DNA from: JAJPXC01 sp964520525
GTDB taxonomy: Bacteria > Bacteroidota > Bacteroidia > Bacteroidales > Muribaculaceae
NCBI GenBank assembly: GCA_964520525.1
Contig: CAZFNR010000017.1
Coordinates: 1-36,989, forward strand
Direction of reading: 5' to 3'
DNA length: 36,989 bases
A model generated the notes under the pieces. That model was not told the origin of the DNA. It saw only the letters and a program-made list of their open reading frames with translations, and did not search any database. Positions 1-7,488 of this stretch are shown in pieces; within the stretch, counting starts at the first letter, position 1; each line of letters starts with the position of its first letter. The position numbers and the translations under genes are program-made.

Positions 1-53
1 TAGGACGCAAGATTTTCATTCTTGAAAGAGGAGTTCGATTCTCCTATGGGCTA
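1..53 (+). tRNA. tRNA-Glu (TTC), 5' end cut by window edge
   Basis: The first 55 bases are identical to 413-467 inside and just after the complete tRNA-Glu downstream. What remains is the end of the D arm, the anticodon arm with loop TTTTCAT (anticodon TTC), the T arm and the 3' acceptor strand ATGGGCT plus discriminator A. CCA is not encoded. The acceptor 5' strand and most of the D arm lie outside the window. Confidence 0.9.
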
Positions 54-97
54 CAATAAAATAATAACAACCAACCGTTTAAAAGTTAAACATTGTA

Positions 98-355
98 ATG
101 GCAAATCATAAGTCATCTCTCAAAAGAATCCGCCAGTCAGCCGCACGTCGTCTGCGCAACCGTTACTATGCCAAATCGGCCCGCACTGCCGTACGCCGTC
201 TCCGCGCGCTGACCGACAAAGCCGAGGCAGAAGCAAAATTGCCCAAGGTTGTAGCCATGCTTGACAGACTCGCATCGAAGAAAACCATCTCCAAGAACAA
301 GGCATCAAACCTCAAGAGCAAGCTCGCTCGTCACATCAACAAGCTGGGCGCGTAA
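98..355 (+). CDS. rpsT: 30S ribosomal protein S20
   Basis: This is an 85-residue, very Lys/Arg-rich protein with the family N-terminus MANHKSSLKRIRQS and a helical body ending near HINKLGA, matching the usual 85-90 residues of bS20. S20 binds 16S rRNA and helps assemble the small subunit. The ATG at 98 is the natural start because the N-terminus aligns with the family from Met-Ala-Asn. There is no Shine-Dalgarno sequence, as expected for Bacteroidetes. The gene lies between two identical tRNA-Glu genes, so all three may be made from one transcript, with processing of the tRNAs separating them. In E. coli S20 represses its own translation; no equivalent leader structure is evident here apart from a short GTTTA/TAAAC hairpin at about 79-93. 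Confidence 0.97.
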   Translation: MANHKSSLKRIRQSAARRLRNRYYAKSARTAVRRLRALTDKAEAEAKLPKVVAMLDRLASKKTISKNKASNLKSKLARHINKLGA

Positions 356-393
356 CCGACCGAAGCTCAGGTTTGTCTGAAAGAAATTTTGTT

Positions 394-465
394 GGCCCAT
401 TCGTCTATCGGTTAGGACGCAAGATTTTCATTCTTGAAAGAGGAGTTCGATTCTCCTATGGGCTA
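394..465 (+). tRNA. tRNA-Glu (TTC)
   Basis: This is a complete 72-nt cloverleaf. The acceptor GGCCCAT (394-400) pairs with ATGGGCT (458-464), with a G-U first pair. The D stem is GTCT/GGAC, the anticodon stem CAAGA (420-424) pairs with TCTTG (432-436) around anticodon TTC at 427-429, and the T stem AGGAG (441-445) pairs with CTCCT (453-457). The discriminator is A465. CCA is not encoded. It reads Glu codons GAA/GAG. Confidence 0.96.
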
Positions 466-476
466 CAGCCTATTAA

Positions 477-528
477 AGATGTAAAGCCATCCACTCCGTT
501 CCGCCGGGGTCGGCTCTGCATCTTTTTG
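477..528 (+). terminator. Terminator after tRNA-Glu
   Basis: AGATGTAAAGCC (477-488) pairs with GGCTCTGCATCT (512-523), with one G-U wobble and one mismatch, followed by TTTTT. It sits 12 nt after the tRNA and probably ends the tRNA/rpsT transcript. Confidence 0.6.
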
Positions 529-592
529 TTTATCCGTAAAGCCGTCGACATCAGACATTAACGGCGCATAGCAACCAAATAACCTTACGTTT

Positions 593-1018
593 ATGAAAAA
601 ATTACAATCATTGCTTTCCACCTTGGTCGTCGCCATCATGATGATTGCCGGCCTCTCGGCCTGCAACTCGAAAGCCGACAAAATCGCCGAATCGTTTGTA
701 GAGCAGGCCAACAAAGAGCTCCCCTCGTCACATGCGGGCATCACTGCCGAAAAAGCCCGTCTCGAGGGCAAATGCATCGTCTTTGAAATCAAATTCAGCA
801 GCGATACCGGCATCGACATGGATATATTTAAAGGCCAACAAGAGCAGATGAAAACCGCCGCCATACAGATGCTCAAGGCCAACGCCTCAGAAGAGGAGAA
901 CCGCAACTTCAAAGAACTCGCCGAGGGCGGTTACTCAATCAAATATGTCTACACCAACGGCACCGAGAGCACCGACTTGGAGCTGACACCCGAAGATATA
1001 CTCGAGGCGACAAAATAA
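593..1018 (+). CDS. Small hypothetical lipoprotein
   Basis: This is a 141-residue protein with a lipoprotein signal: Lys-Lys, a hydrophobic stretch to about residue 22, and the lipobox LSAC with the acylated Cys near residue 24. No Asp follows the Cys immediately (Asn-Ser-Lys). The mature part is acidic and predicted to be mostly alpha/beta without a family I recognise, although small lipoproteins with a conserved domain of this kind are common in Bacteroidales. It ends in a DILEATK tail and contains no cysteine after the lipobox. A strong terminator follows directly, so it looks monocistronic. A weak -7-like TACGTTTA overlaps the ATG at 586-593, but no -33 partner is visible. Location (periplasmic face of a membrane) follows from the lipobox; function is unknown. 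Confidence 0.8.
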   Translation: MKKLQSLLSTLVVAIMMIAGLSACNSKADKIAESFVEQANKELPSSHAGITAEKARLEGKCIVFEIKFSSDTGIDMDIFKGQQEQMKTAAIQMLKANASEEENRNFKELAEGGYSIKYVYTNGTESTDLELTPEDILEATK

Positions 1019-1040
1019 TCGCGTCGACACAGCCCACACA

Positions 1041-1077
1041 GCGGTGGTCGCACATGGAGCGGCCACCGCTTTTTTTT
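1041..1077 (+). terminator. Rho-independent terminator
   Basis: The stem GCGGTGGTCGC (1041-1051) pairs with GCGGCCACCGC (1059-1069), with one T-G wobble and a 7-nt loop, followed by a run of eight T. It ends the lipoprotein gene before mutS. Confidence 0.9.
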
Positions 1078-1098
1078 ACCACTCGCCCACCACAGCCG

Positions 1099-1129
1099 CT
1101 TGCCATCTCAGATAAAAAAACTAACTTTG
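1099..1129 (+). promoter_or_regulatory. Bacteroidetes-type promoter of mutS
   Basis: The -7 element TAACTTTG (1122-1129) matches TAnnTTTG exactly. CTTG at 1099-1102 sits 19 nt upstream as a near-match to the -33 TTTG. Only four bases separate the -7 element from the mutS ATG, so the start of transcription should fall on or next to the start codon. Confidence 0.75.
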
Positions 1130-1133
1130 TGAT

Positions 1134-3761
1134 ATGGCAAAGAAAATAGTTGAGACACCGCTGATGAAGCAATATACCGAGATGAAACAGAAGCATCCCG
1201 ACGCGATATTGCTTTTCCGCGTCGGAGACTTCTACGAGACATTTTCAGACGACGCAATCACCGCGTCTGAGATACTCGGCATCACTCTGACACGCCGAGC
1301 TAACGGCGCGGCACAGTACGTCGAATTGGCGGGTTTCCCCCACCATGCGCTTGACACCTATCTGCCTAAGCTCGTCAGAGCCGGGAAACGCGTGGCAATC
1401 TGCGAGCAGCTTGAAGACCCGAAACTCACCAAAAAGTTAGTAAAGCGCGGCATCACAGAGCTTGTCACTCCCGGTGTCTCAATCAACGATAACATACTCG
1501 ACCACCGCGAGAACAACTTCCTCGCCGCCGTGAACTTTGAGAAACAGACTTGCGGCGTGGCATTTCTCGACATCAGCACCGGCGAATTTCTGACCGCGCA
1601 AGGCAACACAGACTATATCGACAAACTGTTAGCCAACTTCTCCCCGAAAGAGGTGCTTGTGGAGCGCGGCAACCGCCAGCGCATCGAGCAATCGTTCACC
1701 GCCAAATATCTCACCTTTGAGCTTGACGATTGGATTTTCACCCGCGAGGCAGCGATGGACCGCCTGCTCAAGCAGTTTGAGACGAGCAGTCTGAAAGGGT
1801 TCGGCATCCATTCCATGCCGGTAGCGGTCATAGCCGCCGGCGCCATACTCCACTATCTCGACATCACGCGCCACACGCAGATATCACACATCAACCGGCT
1901 GTCGCGCATCGAGGAGGAGCGCTATGTGAGGTTAGACAAATTCACGGTGCGCAATCTCGAACTAATCGACCCAATCGGAGAGGATGGTAAAAGCCTGCTG
2001 ACGGTTCTCGACCGCACAGTGAGCCCGATGGGAGCGCGGCTCCTGCGCCGGTGGATTCTATTTCCGCTGAAAGACCCCGATGCAATCAACCAGCGTCTTG
2101 ACGTGGTTGAGCATTTCATGCGCGCCCCCGATACCCGCGACGAAATCCGCGAGCATCTTGAACGCATCGGAGACCTCGAACGCCTTATCTCGAAAGTGGC
2201 GGTAGGGCGCATCACGCCCCGCGAGGTTGTGCAACTACGCGAGGCGTTAACCTCCATCGAGCCAATCAAAGCCCGCTGCATGGGAGCGGCGCAGGAATCG
2301 CTCCGCGCCATTGGCGAACAGCTCAATCCCTGCACACTTATACGCGACCGCATATCCCGCGAGATTGTCGACGACGCCCCCGCCGCGCTCGGGCGCGGCA
2401 CAGTGGTGAGAGAGGGTGTCGACAGCGAGCTTGACGAGTTGCGCGAAATAGCCTTTCAGGGGAAAGACTATCTGCTTAAGATTCAGGCGCGCGAAGTGGC
2501 GCAAACAGGGATAACCAGCCTTAAAATAGGCTACAACAACGTGTTTGGCTACTATATCGAGGTCACCAACACCCATAAGGACAAAGTACCCCCGCAATGG
2601 ATTAGGAAGCAAACCCTGGTCAACGCCGAGCGATATATAACCCAAGAGCTTAAAGAGTATGAGGAGAAGATACTCGGAGCGCAAGAAAAGATAGCCATAA
2701 TCGAGAGCCGTCTTTACAACGAACTTGTTGTCAGGCTGATGGACTATGTTTCGGTGATACAACTCGATGCGTCACTATTGGCCCGACTTGACTGTTTAGT
2801 GTCGTTTACCCGAGTTGCCGTCGAGAACCGCTACAACCGTCCGGTCGTCGACGACTCGCTTGACATAGAGCTTGTCGACGCACGACATCCGGTGATAGAA
2901 AAGGAACTCCCACCGGGCGAGCCATACATCACCAACACGGTATCGCTCAATAATGAGCACACACAGGTGATGATGATTACCGGTCCGAATATGTCGGGCA
3001 AATCAGCGTTGCTCAGGCAGACCGCGTTGAATGTGCTGATGGCCCAGATAGGGAGCTTCGTCGCAGCCACGAGCGCGAAAATAGGCGTTGTCGACAAGAT
3101 ATTCACCCGCGTCGGCGCGAGCGACAACATCTCGCTTGGAGAATCGACCTTCATGGTGGAAATGAACGAGGCAGCCTCAATCCTCAACAACATGAGCCGC
3201 CGCTCGCTCATACTGTTCGACGAGCTTGGGCGCGGGACATCGACCTACGACGGCATTTCGATAGCGTGGGCGATAGTCGAGCATATCCACTCCCACGGCG
3301 ATACGCGCCCCAAAACGCTGTTTGCCACTCACTATCACGAGCTTAACGAGATGGAAAAATCATTTCCGCGCGTCGTCAACTACAACGTCTCGGTCAAGGA
3401 AATCGACGGAAAGGTCGTGTTTCTGCGCAAATTGGCACGGGGCGGGTCGGAACACAGTTTCGGCATCCATGTGGCCAAGCTCGCCGGAATGCCCCACAGC
3501 ATAGTCAGCCGTGCTGCTGAGGTGCTTCACCAGCTCGAAAGCTCCAACCGCGGCGACGAGCCTGCCACCCGCCACATAACGACGACCGATGATGCCTCCG
3601 CACCCGCCGAGGGGATTCAGATGTCGTTTTTCCAGCTCGACGACCCAGTGCTCACACAGATACGCGACGAGATTCTCGGCTTGGATATAAACAATCTCAC
3701 ACCGATGTCGGCACTCAACAAGCTGCACGACATACGCAAGATTATAACCGGCAAAGACTGA
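1134..3761 (+). CDS. mutS: DNA mismatch repair ATPase MutS
   Basis: The 875-residue length and domain order fit MutS. It recognises mispaired bases and recruits MutL. Domain I carries the mismatch-probing Phe-Tyr-Glu (F33-Y34-E35, in GDFYETF). The lever and clamp domains follow, then the ABC ATPase with Walker A GPNMSGKS at residues 617-624, a signature region near STFMVEMNE, Walker B LILFDELGRGTS and the H-loop TLFATHYHEL. The C-terminus ends in the usual short helical segment. The ATG at 1134 is supported by family alignment and by the promoter immediately in front. The next gene starts 100 nt downstream behind its own promoter, so mutS is probably transcribed alone. The gene looks intact. 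Confidence 0.98.
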   Translation: MAKKIVETPLMKQYTEMKQKHPDAILLFRVGDFYETFSDDAITASEILGITLTRRANGAAQYVELAGFPHHALDTYLPKLVRAGKRVAICEQLEDPKLTKKLVKRGITELVTPGVSINDNILDHRENNFLAAVNFEKQTCGVAFLDISTGEFLTAQGNTDYIDKLLANFSPKEVLVERGNRQRIEQSFTAKYLTFELDDWIFTREAAMDRLLKQFETSSLKGFGIHSMPVAVIAAGAILHYLDITRHTQISHINRLSRIEEERYVRLDKFTVRNLELIDPIGEDGKSLLTVLDRTVSPMGARLLRRWILFPLKDPDAINQRLDVVEHFMRAPDTRDEIREHLERIGDLERLISKVAVGRITPREVVQLREALTSIEPIKARCMGAAQESLRAIGEQLNPCTLIRDRISREIVDDAPAALGRGTVVREGVDSELDELREIAFQGKDYLLKIQAREVAQTGITSLKIGYNNVFGYYIEVTNTHKDKVPPQWIRKQTLVNAERYITQELKEYEEKILGAQEKIAIIESRLYNELVVRLMDYVSVIQLDASLLARLDCLVSFTRVAVENRYNRPVVDDSLDIELVDARHPVIEKELPPGEPYITNTVSLNNEHTQVMMITGPNMSGKSALLRQTALNVLMAQIGSFVAATSAKIGVVDKIFTRVGASDNISLGESTFMVEMNEAASILNNMSRRSLILFDELGRGTSTYDGISIAWAIVEHIHSHGDTRPKTLFATHYHELNEMEKSFPRVVNYNVSVKEIDGKVVFLRKLARGGSEHSFGIHVAKLAGMPHSIVSRAAEVLHQLESSNRGDEPATRHITTTDDASAPAEGIQMSFFQLDDPVLTQIRDEILGLDINNLTPMSALNKLHDIRKIITGKD

Positions 3762-3805
3762 ACGCGACACATCGGTTGCCAACAGGTTTTAAACGACAAA
3801 ACGTT

Positions 3806-3822
3806 TTGGCACGATGTTTGTT
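3806..3822 (+). promoter_or_regulatory. Sigma-54-like promoter
   Basis: TTGGCACGATGTTTGTT matches the sigma-54 consensus YTGGCACGRNNNTTGCW at every defined position except the C of the -12 GC pair, which is T. The spacing of the -24 and -12 elements is correct. It lies 40 nt before the FKBP start codon, giving a leader of about 28 nt. No activator-binding site was identified. Confidence 0.6.
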
Positions 3823-3861
3823 AATCAATAAGTTAGTAACATTAAACCAAATATACTTGAT

Positions 3862-4452
3862 ATGGAAACTATTCAACCCGGAAAATATGTGGAACTTGGC
3901 TATGACCTCTATGAGGTAACCCCCGACGGCAACGAAAAACTCGTGCACCAGACCGATGCCGATGACCCTGAAAAGATAGTGTTCGGAGTCACCCGCGGCA
4001 TGATTATCCCGCTCGAGAAAGCCATCGAAGGGCTGGCTGCCGGCGGTGAGTTTGACGTGAAAGTCAAGGCAGAGGAAGCGTTTGGACCTTGCGACCCTGA
4101 GCAGATTGCCACCCTCGACCGCGAGATTTTTATCGTCGACGGAAAATTTGATGACGAGCATATCAAGAAAGGCGCGCTCGTGCCTATGATGACCGCCGAT
4201 GGTTACCGCATCAACGGTCTTGTGACAGAAGTCACAGCCGACAAGGTCACCATGGATTTCAACCACCCTCTCGCCGGGAAAGATGTGAGGTTCAAGGGTA
4301 GAATCATCGCGGTGCGCGAAGCCACCCCCGAGGAGCTGAAACCCGCCAGCGGATGTGGGTGCGGCTGCAACAGCGACAGTTGCGGCGACAGCTGCGGCTG
4401 CGGCGACGGTAAATCATGCGACGACGACTCCTGTGGCTGCGGTTGCAATTGA
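3862..4452 (+). CDS. slyD: SlyD-like FKBP-type peptidyl-prolyl isomerase with Cys-rich tail
   Basis: This 196-residue cytoplasmic protein has no signal peptide. Residues 1 to about 70 and 120-155 form the FKBP fold, with the inserted chaperone (IF) domain between, a layout typical of SlyD. Recognisable stretches are MIIPLEKAIEGL and the region VTMDFNHPLAGK. From about residue 163 a Gly/Cys/Asp tail contains ten cysteines arranged as CGCGC, CGC and CGCGC clusters; in SlyD such tails bind Ni, Zn or Cu. The family isomerises prolyl bonds, acts as a folding chaperone and can deliver nickel to hydrogenase or urease. The lolD-like gene starts eight bases later, so they are probably co-transcribed. 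The sigma-54-like site upstream suggests condition-dependent expression. The metal and client are unknown. Confidence 0.9.
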   Translation: METIQPGKYVELGYDLYEVTPDGNEKLVHQTDADDPEKIVFGVTRGMIIPLEKAIEGLAAGGEFDVKVKAEEAFGPCDPEQIATLDREIFIVDGKFDDEHIKKGALVPMMTADGYRINGLVTEVTADKVTMDFNHPLAGKDVRFKGRIIAVREATPEELKPASGCGCGCNSDSCGDSCGCGDGKSCDDDSCGCGCN

Positions 4453-4459
4453 ACCCGAT

Positions 4460-5137
4460 ATGATAGTAGCGTCAGGCATCAATAAGAGCTACGACTCCCT
4501 GCGGGTGCTGAGGGATGTGTCCCTCGACATCCGACAGGGAGAAATTGTATCGATAGTCGGTCCCAGCGGAGCCGGAAAGACCACTCTGCTCCAGATACTC
4601 GGCTCGCTTGACCGACCCGACACCGGGACCGTGAAATATGGCGACGACAACATCTTTGAGATGAACGACAGCCGACTGGCGCGGTTTCGCAACCGCAACG
4701 TCGGCTTTGTATTCCAGTTTCACCAGCTTCTACCCGAGTTCAGCTTGCTCGAAAACGTGATGATGCCCGCACTAATCGGGGGCGCGTCACACCGCGACGC
4801 CTCACACCGCGCCACTGAACTCATAGACTATTTAGGCTTATCGCAACGCGCCGCCCACCGCCCCTCGCAATTGTCGGGCGGCGAACGCCAACGCGCCGCC
4901 GTGGCGCGCGCCTTGGTCAACTCGCCCCGCGTGGTTCTCGCCGACGAACCGTCGGGCAGCCTCGACAGCCGCAACCGCGATGAGCTTCACCGACTGTTTT
5001 TTGACTTGCGGCGCGACTTCGGCCAGACATTCGTGATAGTCACCCACGACCGGTCGCTTGCCACCGACACCGACCGCATAATCAACATGAAAGACGGGCA
5101 AATAACCGAGATTATCACACGAAATGAAATCAATTAA
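4460..5137 (+). CDS. lolD: LolD-like ABC transporter ATP-binding protein
   Basis: The protein is 225 residues from the ATG at 4460, which gives the N-terminus MIVASGINKSYDSL. A longer reading frame back to 4355 would overlap the Cys-rich tail of the previous gene and encode only low-complexity Ala/Thr, so I reject it. Walker A GPSGAGKT is at residues 34-41, the signature LSGGERQR and Walker B VVLADEPSGSLD follow, then the H-loop VTHD. The size and wording match the LolD/MacB-type branch, which powers extraction of lipoproteins from the inner membrane by LolCE. No permease gene is nearby, so the partner must be encoded elsewhere. It overlaps the next gene by 14 nt, indicating coupled translation. 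Confidence 0.9.
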   Translation: MIVASGINKSYDSLRVLRDVSLDIRQGEIVSIVGPSGAGKTTLLQILGSLDRPDTGTVKYGDDNIFEMNDSRLARFRNRNVGFVFQFHQLLPEFSLLENVMMPALIGGASHRDASHRATELIDYLGLSQRAAHRPSQLSGGERQRAAVARALVNSPRVVLADEPSGSLDSRNRDELHRLFFDLRRDFGQTFVIVTHDRSLATDTDRIINMKDGQITEIITRNEIN

Positions 5138-5795
5138 CTTCCGCGCAACCCCCGCTATCGTTATCGCTATGGTTGCGACAGGATGCGCCGACGACGATGA
5201 CCCGGGGCCTCAGACACCCGTAATCAGCGACATCGTCGAACTGACGGCATCGACACCGTCGGGGTCAACATTCGCGATTTACCGTGAAAAGGCGCCCGAC
5301 ATCATCCTAAACGCCCCGGGCGCGCGGGTCGACCTCTCACGCGTAAAAATCGGGGAGAGCCTGTTGGCTACTTACACCATGGCCGACGGAGGCGAGGCAG
5401 GGCGTTCGGGCGACATCAACCTGCGCTCATACTATGCCATCAACAACTCCACACTCGTGAAAGGCGATATAGCCGATTTCCCCGAATGGGACAAAGAGGA
5501 GGTCTATCTGATAAGCATCTGGCGAGCCGGAAACAAAATAGACCTGCGCTGTAAGCTTACCTACGACCCCACTCCCCGCACTTTCATAATGCTGCTCGAC
5601 GAATCCACAGCCGGCAACCCTGTCCCCGACCTGTATTTAGTGCATCAACTGCAACAGCCGGTGGAGAGTTTCGACCGCAACTATTACGCCGCATTTGACA
5701 TAGACTCTCTATGGGCGCAGACGACTTGCGAGGGTGTCACCGTCCATATCGCAAACCGCAACTTGCCGCAACGGGAGTATCAATTCTTGAAATAG
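5124..5795 (+). CDS. NigD-like lipoprotein
   Basis: This is a 223-residue protein with a lipoprotein signal: basic N-terminus, hydrophobic core and lipobox VATGC, with the Cys near residue 21 followed by an acidic run (ADDDD). The mature protein is rich in beta-strand, with an N-terminal half ending in an inequality-like VKGDIADFPEWDKE segment and a C-terminal half with the strand pattern NKIDLRCKLTYD and CEGVTVHIANRN. This arrangement resembles the two-domain NigD-like family common in Bacteroidales, whose role is poorly known. The Asp run after Cys may favour surface export, as it does for some Bacteroidetes lipoproteins. It overlaps the LolD-like gene, an apt neighbour for a lipoprotein. 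A strong terminator follows. The family assignment is by eye. Confidence 0.65.
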   Translation: MKSINFRATPAIVIAMVATGCADDDDPGPQTPVISDIVELTASTPSGSTFAIYREKAPDIILNAPGARVDLSRVKIGESLLATYTMADGGEAGRSGDINLRSYYAINNSTLVKGDIADFPEWDKEEVYLISIWRAGNKIDLRCKLTYDPTPRTFIMLLDESTAGNPVPDLYLVHQLQQPVESFDRNYYAAFDIDSLWAQTTCEGVTVHIANRNLPQREYQFLK

Positions 5796-5812
5796 ACCTA
5801 CTAACGGCAGAC

Positions 5813-5845
5813 AAAAAAAAGACCGGCTGTTGCCGGTCTTTTTTT
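5813..5845. terminator. Bidirectional terminator
   Basis: AAAAAAAAGACCGGC (5813-5827) pairs with GCCGGTCTTTTTTT (5832-5845) around a TGTT loop. The A run and T run allow it to stop transcription from both sides, between the NigD-like gene (plus) and the convergent secreted-protein gene (minus). Confidence 0.92.
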
Positions 5846-5873
5846 ATCTGTCGTTATAATCAATGGATACCGA

Positions 5874-7256
5874 TTATTTCACAACATATTGTTTGGTTAC
5901 ATTGTTACCCTGACGCACGATATAGAGACCGTTTGCGGGGTTGTTAACCTTCACGCCCTGGAGGTTGAAGTATTCAGCGGGAGCGTTAACGTCGTTGTCG
6001 GCAGCGATGTCGTTAACACCTGCTTCGAAACCTTCTTCGGCTACCAAGTAAACAGCCATGACTGTCTTAGAATAGAAGCTTACGATGAAAACGCCTTTTT
6101 TGCCGTTAGCGTCTTCTGTATAAACGGGATACATAGTGCGGAAACCATGACCACCATTAGAGATGTCGCTATAGCCGCCATTTGCGGGCATATCCCACAT
6201 AAGTTCCATACCTTCGAATGTACCGCCGGTAGCGTCGCCACCCATGCGAGAAATCTTAGTAGTTGAACCGCCATCGCCCTGGGTGTTACCGTATGCGAGA
6301 TACATATGGTCGCCAAGAACAAATTCAAATGCGCCGGTTACACCGGGTTTGTCGGGAGAGCAACCTTCACCTGCCATACCAAATGAACCGATGAGCTCGC
6401 TCACACCACCTTCGCAGCTGTAGCAAGAGGGAAGTGAGCCACGTCCGTTGGCATAGAACATTGTTGAGGTGCCTTCAGCGAAGACGAGAGTAGAGTTGTC
6501 GCCCCATGCGGCAACGGTTTCAGGCCAAAGTTGAACATCTTCAGCGGGCCAAGCTGCGTAACCGTCCATACCGGGTTCCCAAGTAGCTGAATCCTGTGTG
6601 CGAACGAAACGGTAGCAATAAGTGGTCTGAGCACCTGCGGCACCATAGACACCGTCGGCCTGTTCACCGGTAACGTCACCTGTAACATCGCTGAAGTCGA
6701 TACGAGCGCGAGCAGCGGCATCGTCAGCGGGCCATTCGATAGGTTCACCTGCCAATGTCAACTCACCGGTCTCTACATTGAGAACGTAGATAGGAATTTT
6801 AGTGCCTTCAGCACCGCTGTTGAAACCTGTTACCCATACATGACCGAAATCGTCAACACCGATATTCATAGCGGCCAACTGACCATCTATCTGCGATCCG
6901 TTAAGCATAAGCGGCTTAGAGTCGATAAAATCGCCGGTCAACAAATCAAACGTAACGAGCGATGCGGGATAAGTTGTTTTGGCAGCGTCGCCCTCGCCTT
7001 CAACCTTAGTAGCGGCGGCAGTCACATAGATTTTGCCGTCCAAAGCGCAGCAACGACGAGCGTTATTGCCATCAAGACCGGTTTCAGGGTTAAAAATTTT
7101 ATTAAATGCTTCGGGATTAATCAGACGTGAAGCGCACCATATGCTTTGCATTTGGACACCGTCTTTTGTTTCATAAGTACAACCGTCAGTAGGGATTGCA
7201 GCGAATGAAGCACCTGCAGCCAAAAGGGCGCAGCCAAGAAGTAAATTTCTCTTCAT
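5874..7256 (-). CDS. Secreted protein with C-terminal sorting-like tail
   Basis: This is a 460-residue protein with a type I signal peptide (MKRNLLLGCALLAAGASFAA, cleavage near residue 20). The middle carries repeated beta-propeller-like strands of the type 'G.IYV..' and 'D..GHVWVTG', with several Cys pairs, suggesting a disulfide-bearing extracytoplasmic fold of unknown function. The last ~45 residues form a separate module: VNDIAADN, then AEYFNLQGVKVNNPANGLYI, then a short basic strand to VTKQYVVK. This tail resembles type IX secretion type A sorting domains and recurs in the protein at 22837-24978. The codon choice is plainer and more AT-rich than in the neighbours, which could mean high expression or a different origin. 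The gene is monocistronic, ending at a bidirectional terminator. Surface location is inferred from the tail. Confidence 0.75.
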   Translation of the reverse strand: MKRNLLLGCALLAAGASFAAIPTDGCTYETKDGVQMQSIWCASRLINPEAFNKIFNPETGLDGNNARRCCALDGKIYVTAAATKVEGEGDAAKTTYPASLVTFDLLTGDFIDSKPLMLNGSQIDGQLAAMNIGVDDFGHVWVTGFNSGAEGTKIPIYVLNVETGELTLAGEPIEWPADDAAARARIDFSDVTGDVTGEQADGVYGAAGAQTTYCYRFVRTQDSATWEPGMDGYAAWPAEDVQLWPETVAAWGDNSTLVFAEGTSTMFYANGRGSLPSCYSCEGGVSELIGSFGMAGEGCSPDKPGVTGAFEFVLGDHMYLAYGNTQGDGGSTTKISRMGGDATGGTFEGMELMWDMPANGGYSDISNGGHGFRTMYPVYTEDANGKKGVFIVSFYSKTVMAVYLVAEEGFEAGVNDIAADNDVNAPAEYFNLQGVKVNNPANGLYIVRQGNNVTKQYVVK

Positions 7257-7473
7257 AAATCGTTTATTTATTTTATGTTAGTAAATGTTTTTTAGCCGTT
7301 TTGTGTATCAATGGCATTAGGAACTTTTTTCCACCGCTAATGTAAGGCTATTTTTTGAACCGCAAGCAAATTTCGCCCACTAAATTATGTTTAAATTCAC
7401 TAACGGCAGTTAAACGAATAAAATTGACCGCAGAGTTCGCAGACGCGCGAGCGATAATGACGCAGCAATTTCG

Positions 7474-7481
7474 TAACTTTG
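7474..7481 (+). promoter_or_regulatory. -7 promoter element of recF
   Basis: TAACTTTG matches TAnnTTTG exactly and ends seven bases before the recF ATG. No TTTG is visible 19-21 nt upstream, so the -33 half is weak. The rest of the 232-nt spacer 7257-7488 is AT-rich and must also hold the promoter of the minus-strand gene at 5874-7256, for which I see no clear -7 match. Confidence 0.55.
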
Positions 7482-7488
7482 CATTGTC

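Noticed and set aside
2247..2762. Long minus-strand reading frame inside mutS
   Set aside because: It is opposite to a strongly conserved gene in GC-rich sequence, with no promoter and no family resemblance; a shadow frame. The same applies to 7348-7914, 20129-20569, 27780-28304 and 31722-32231 on minus.
4355..4459. Upstream extension of the LolD-like ATPase back to 4355
   Set aside because: It reads the Cys-rich repeat of the FKBP gene in another frame and gives only Ala/Thr low complexity. The ATG at 4460 gives the family N-terminus.
7366..7385. Sigma-54-like site on minus before the 5874-7256 gene (TGGGCGAAATTTGC)
   Set aside because: The spacing between the GG and GC elements is one base short and the CAC core is missing.
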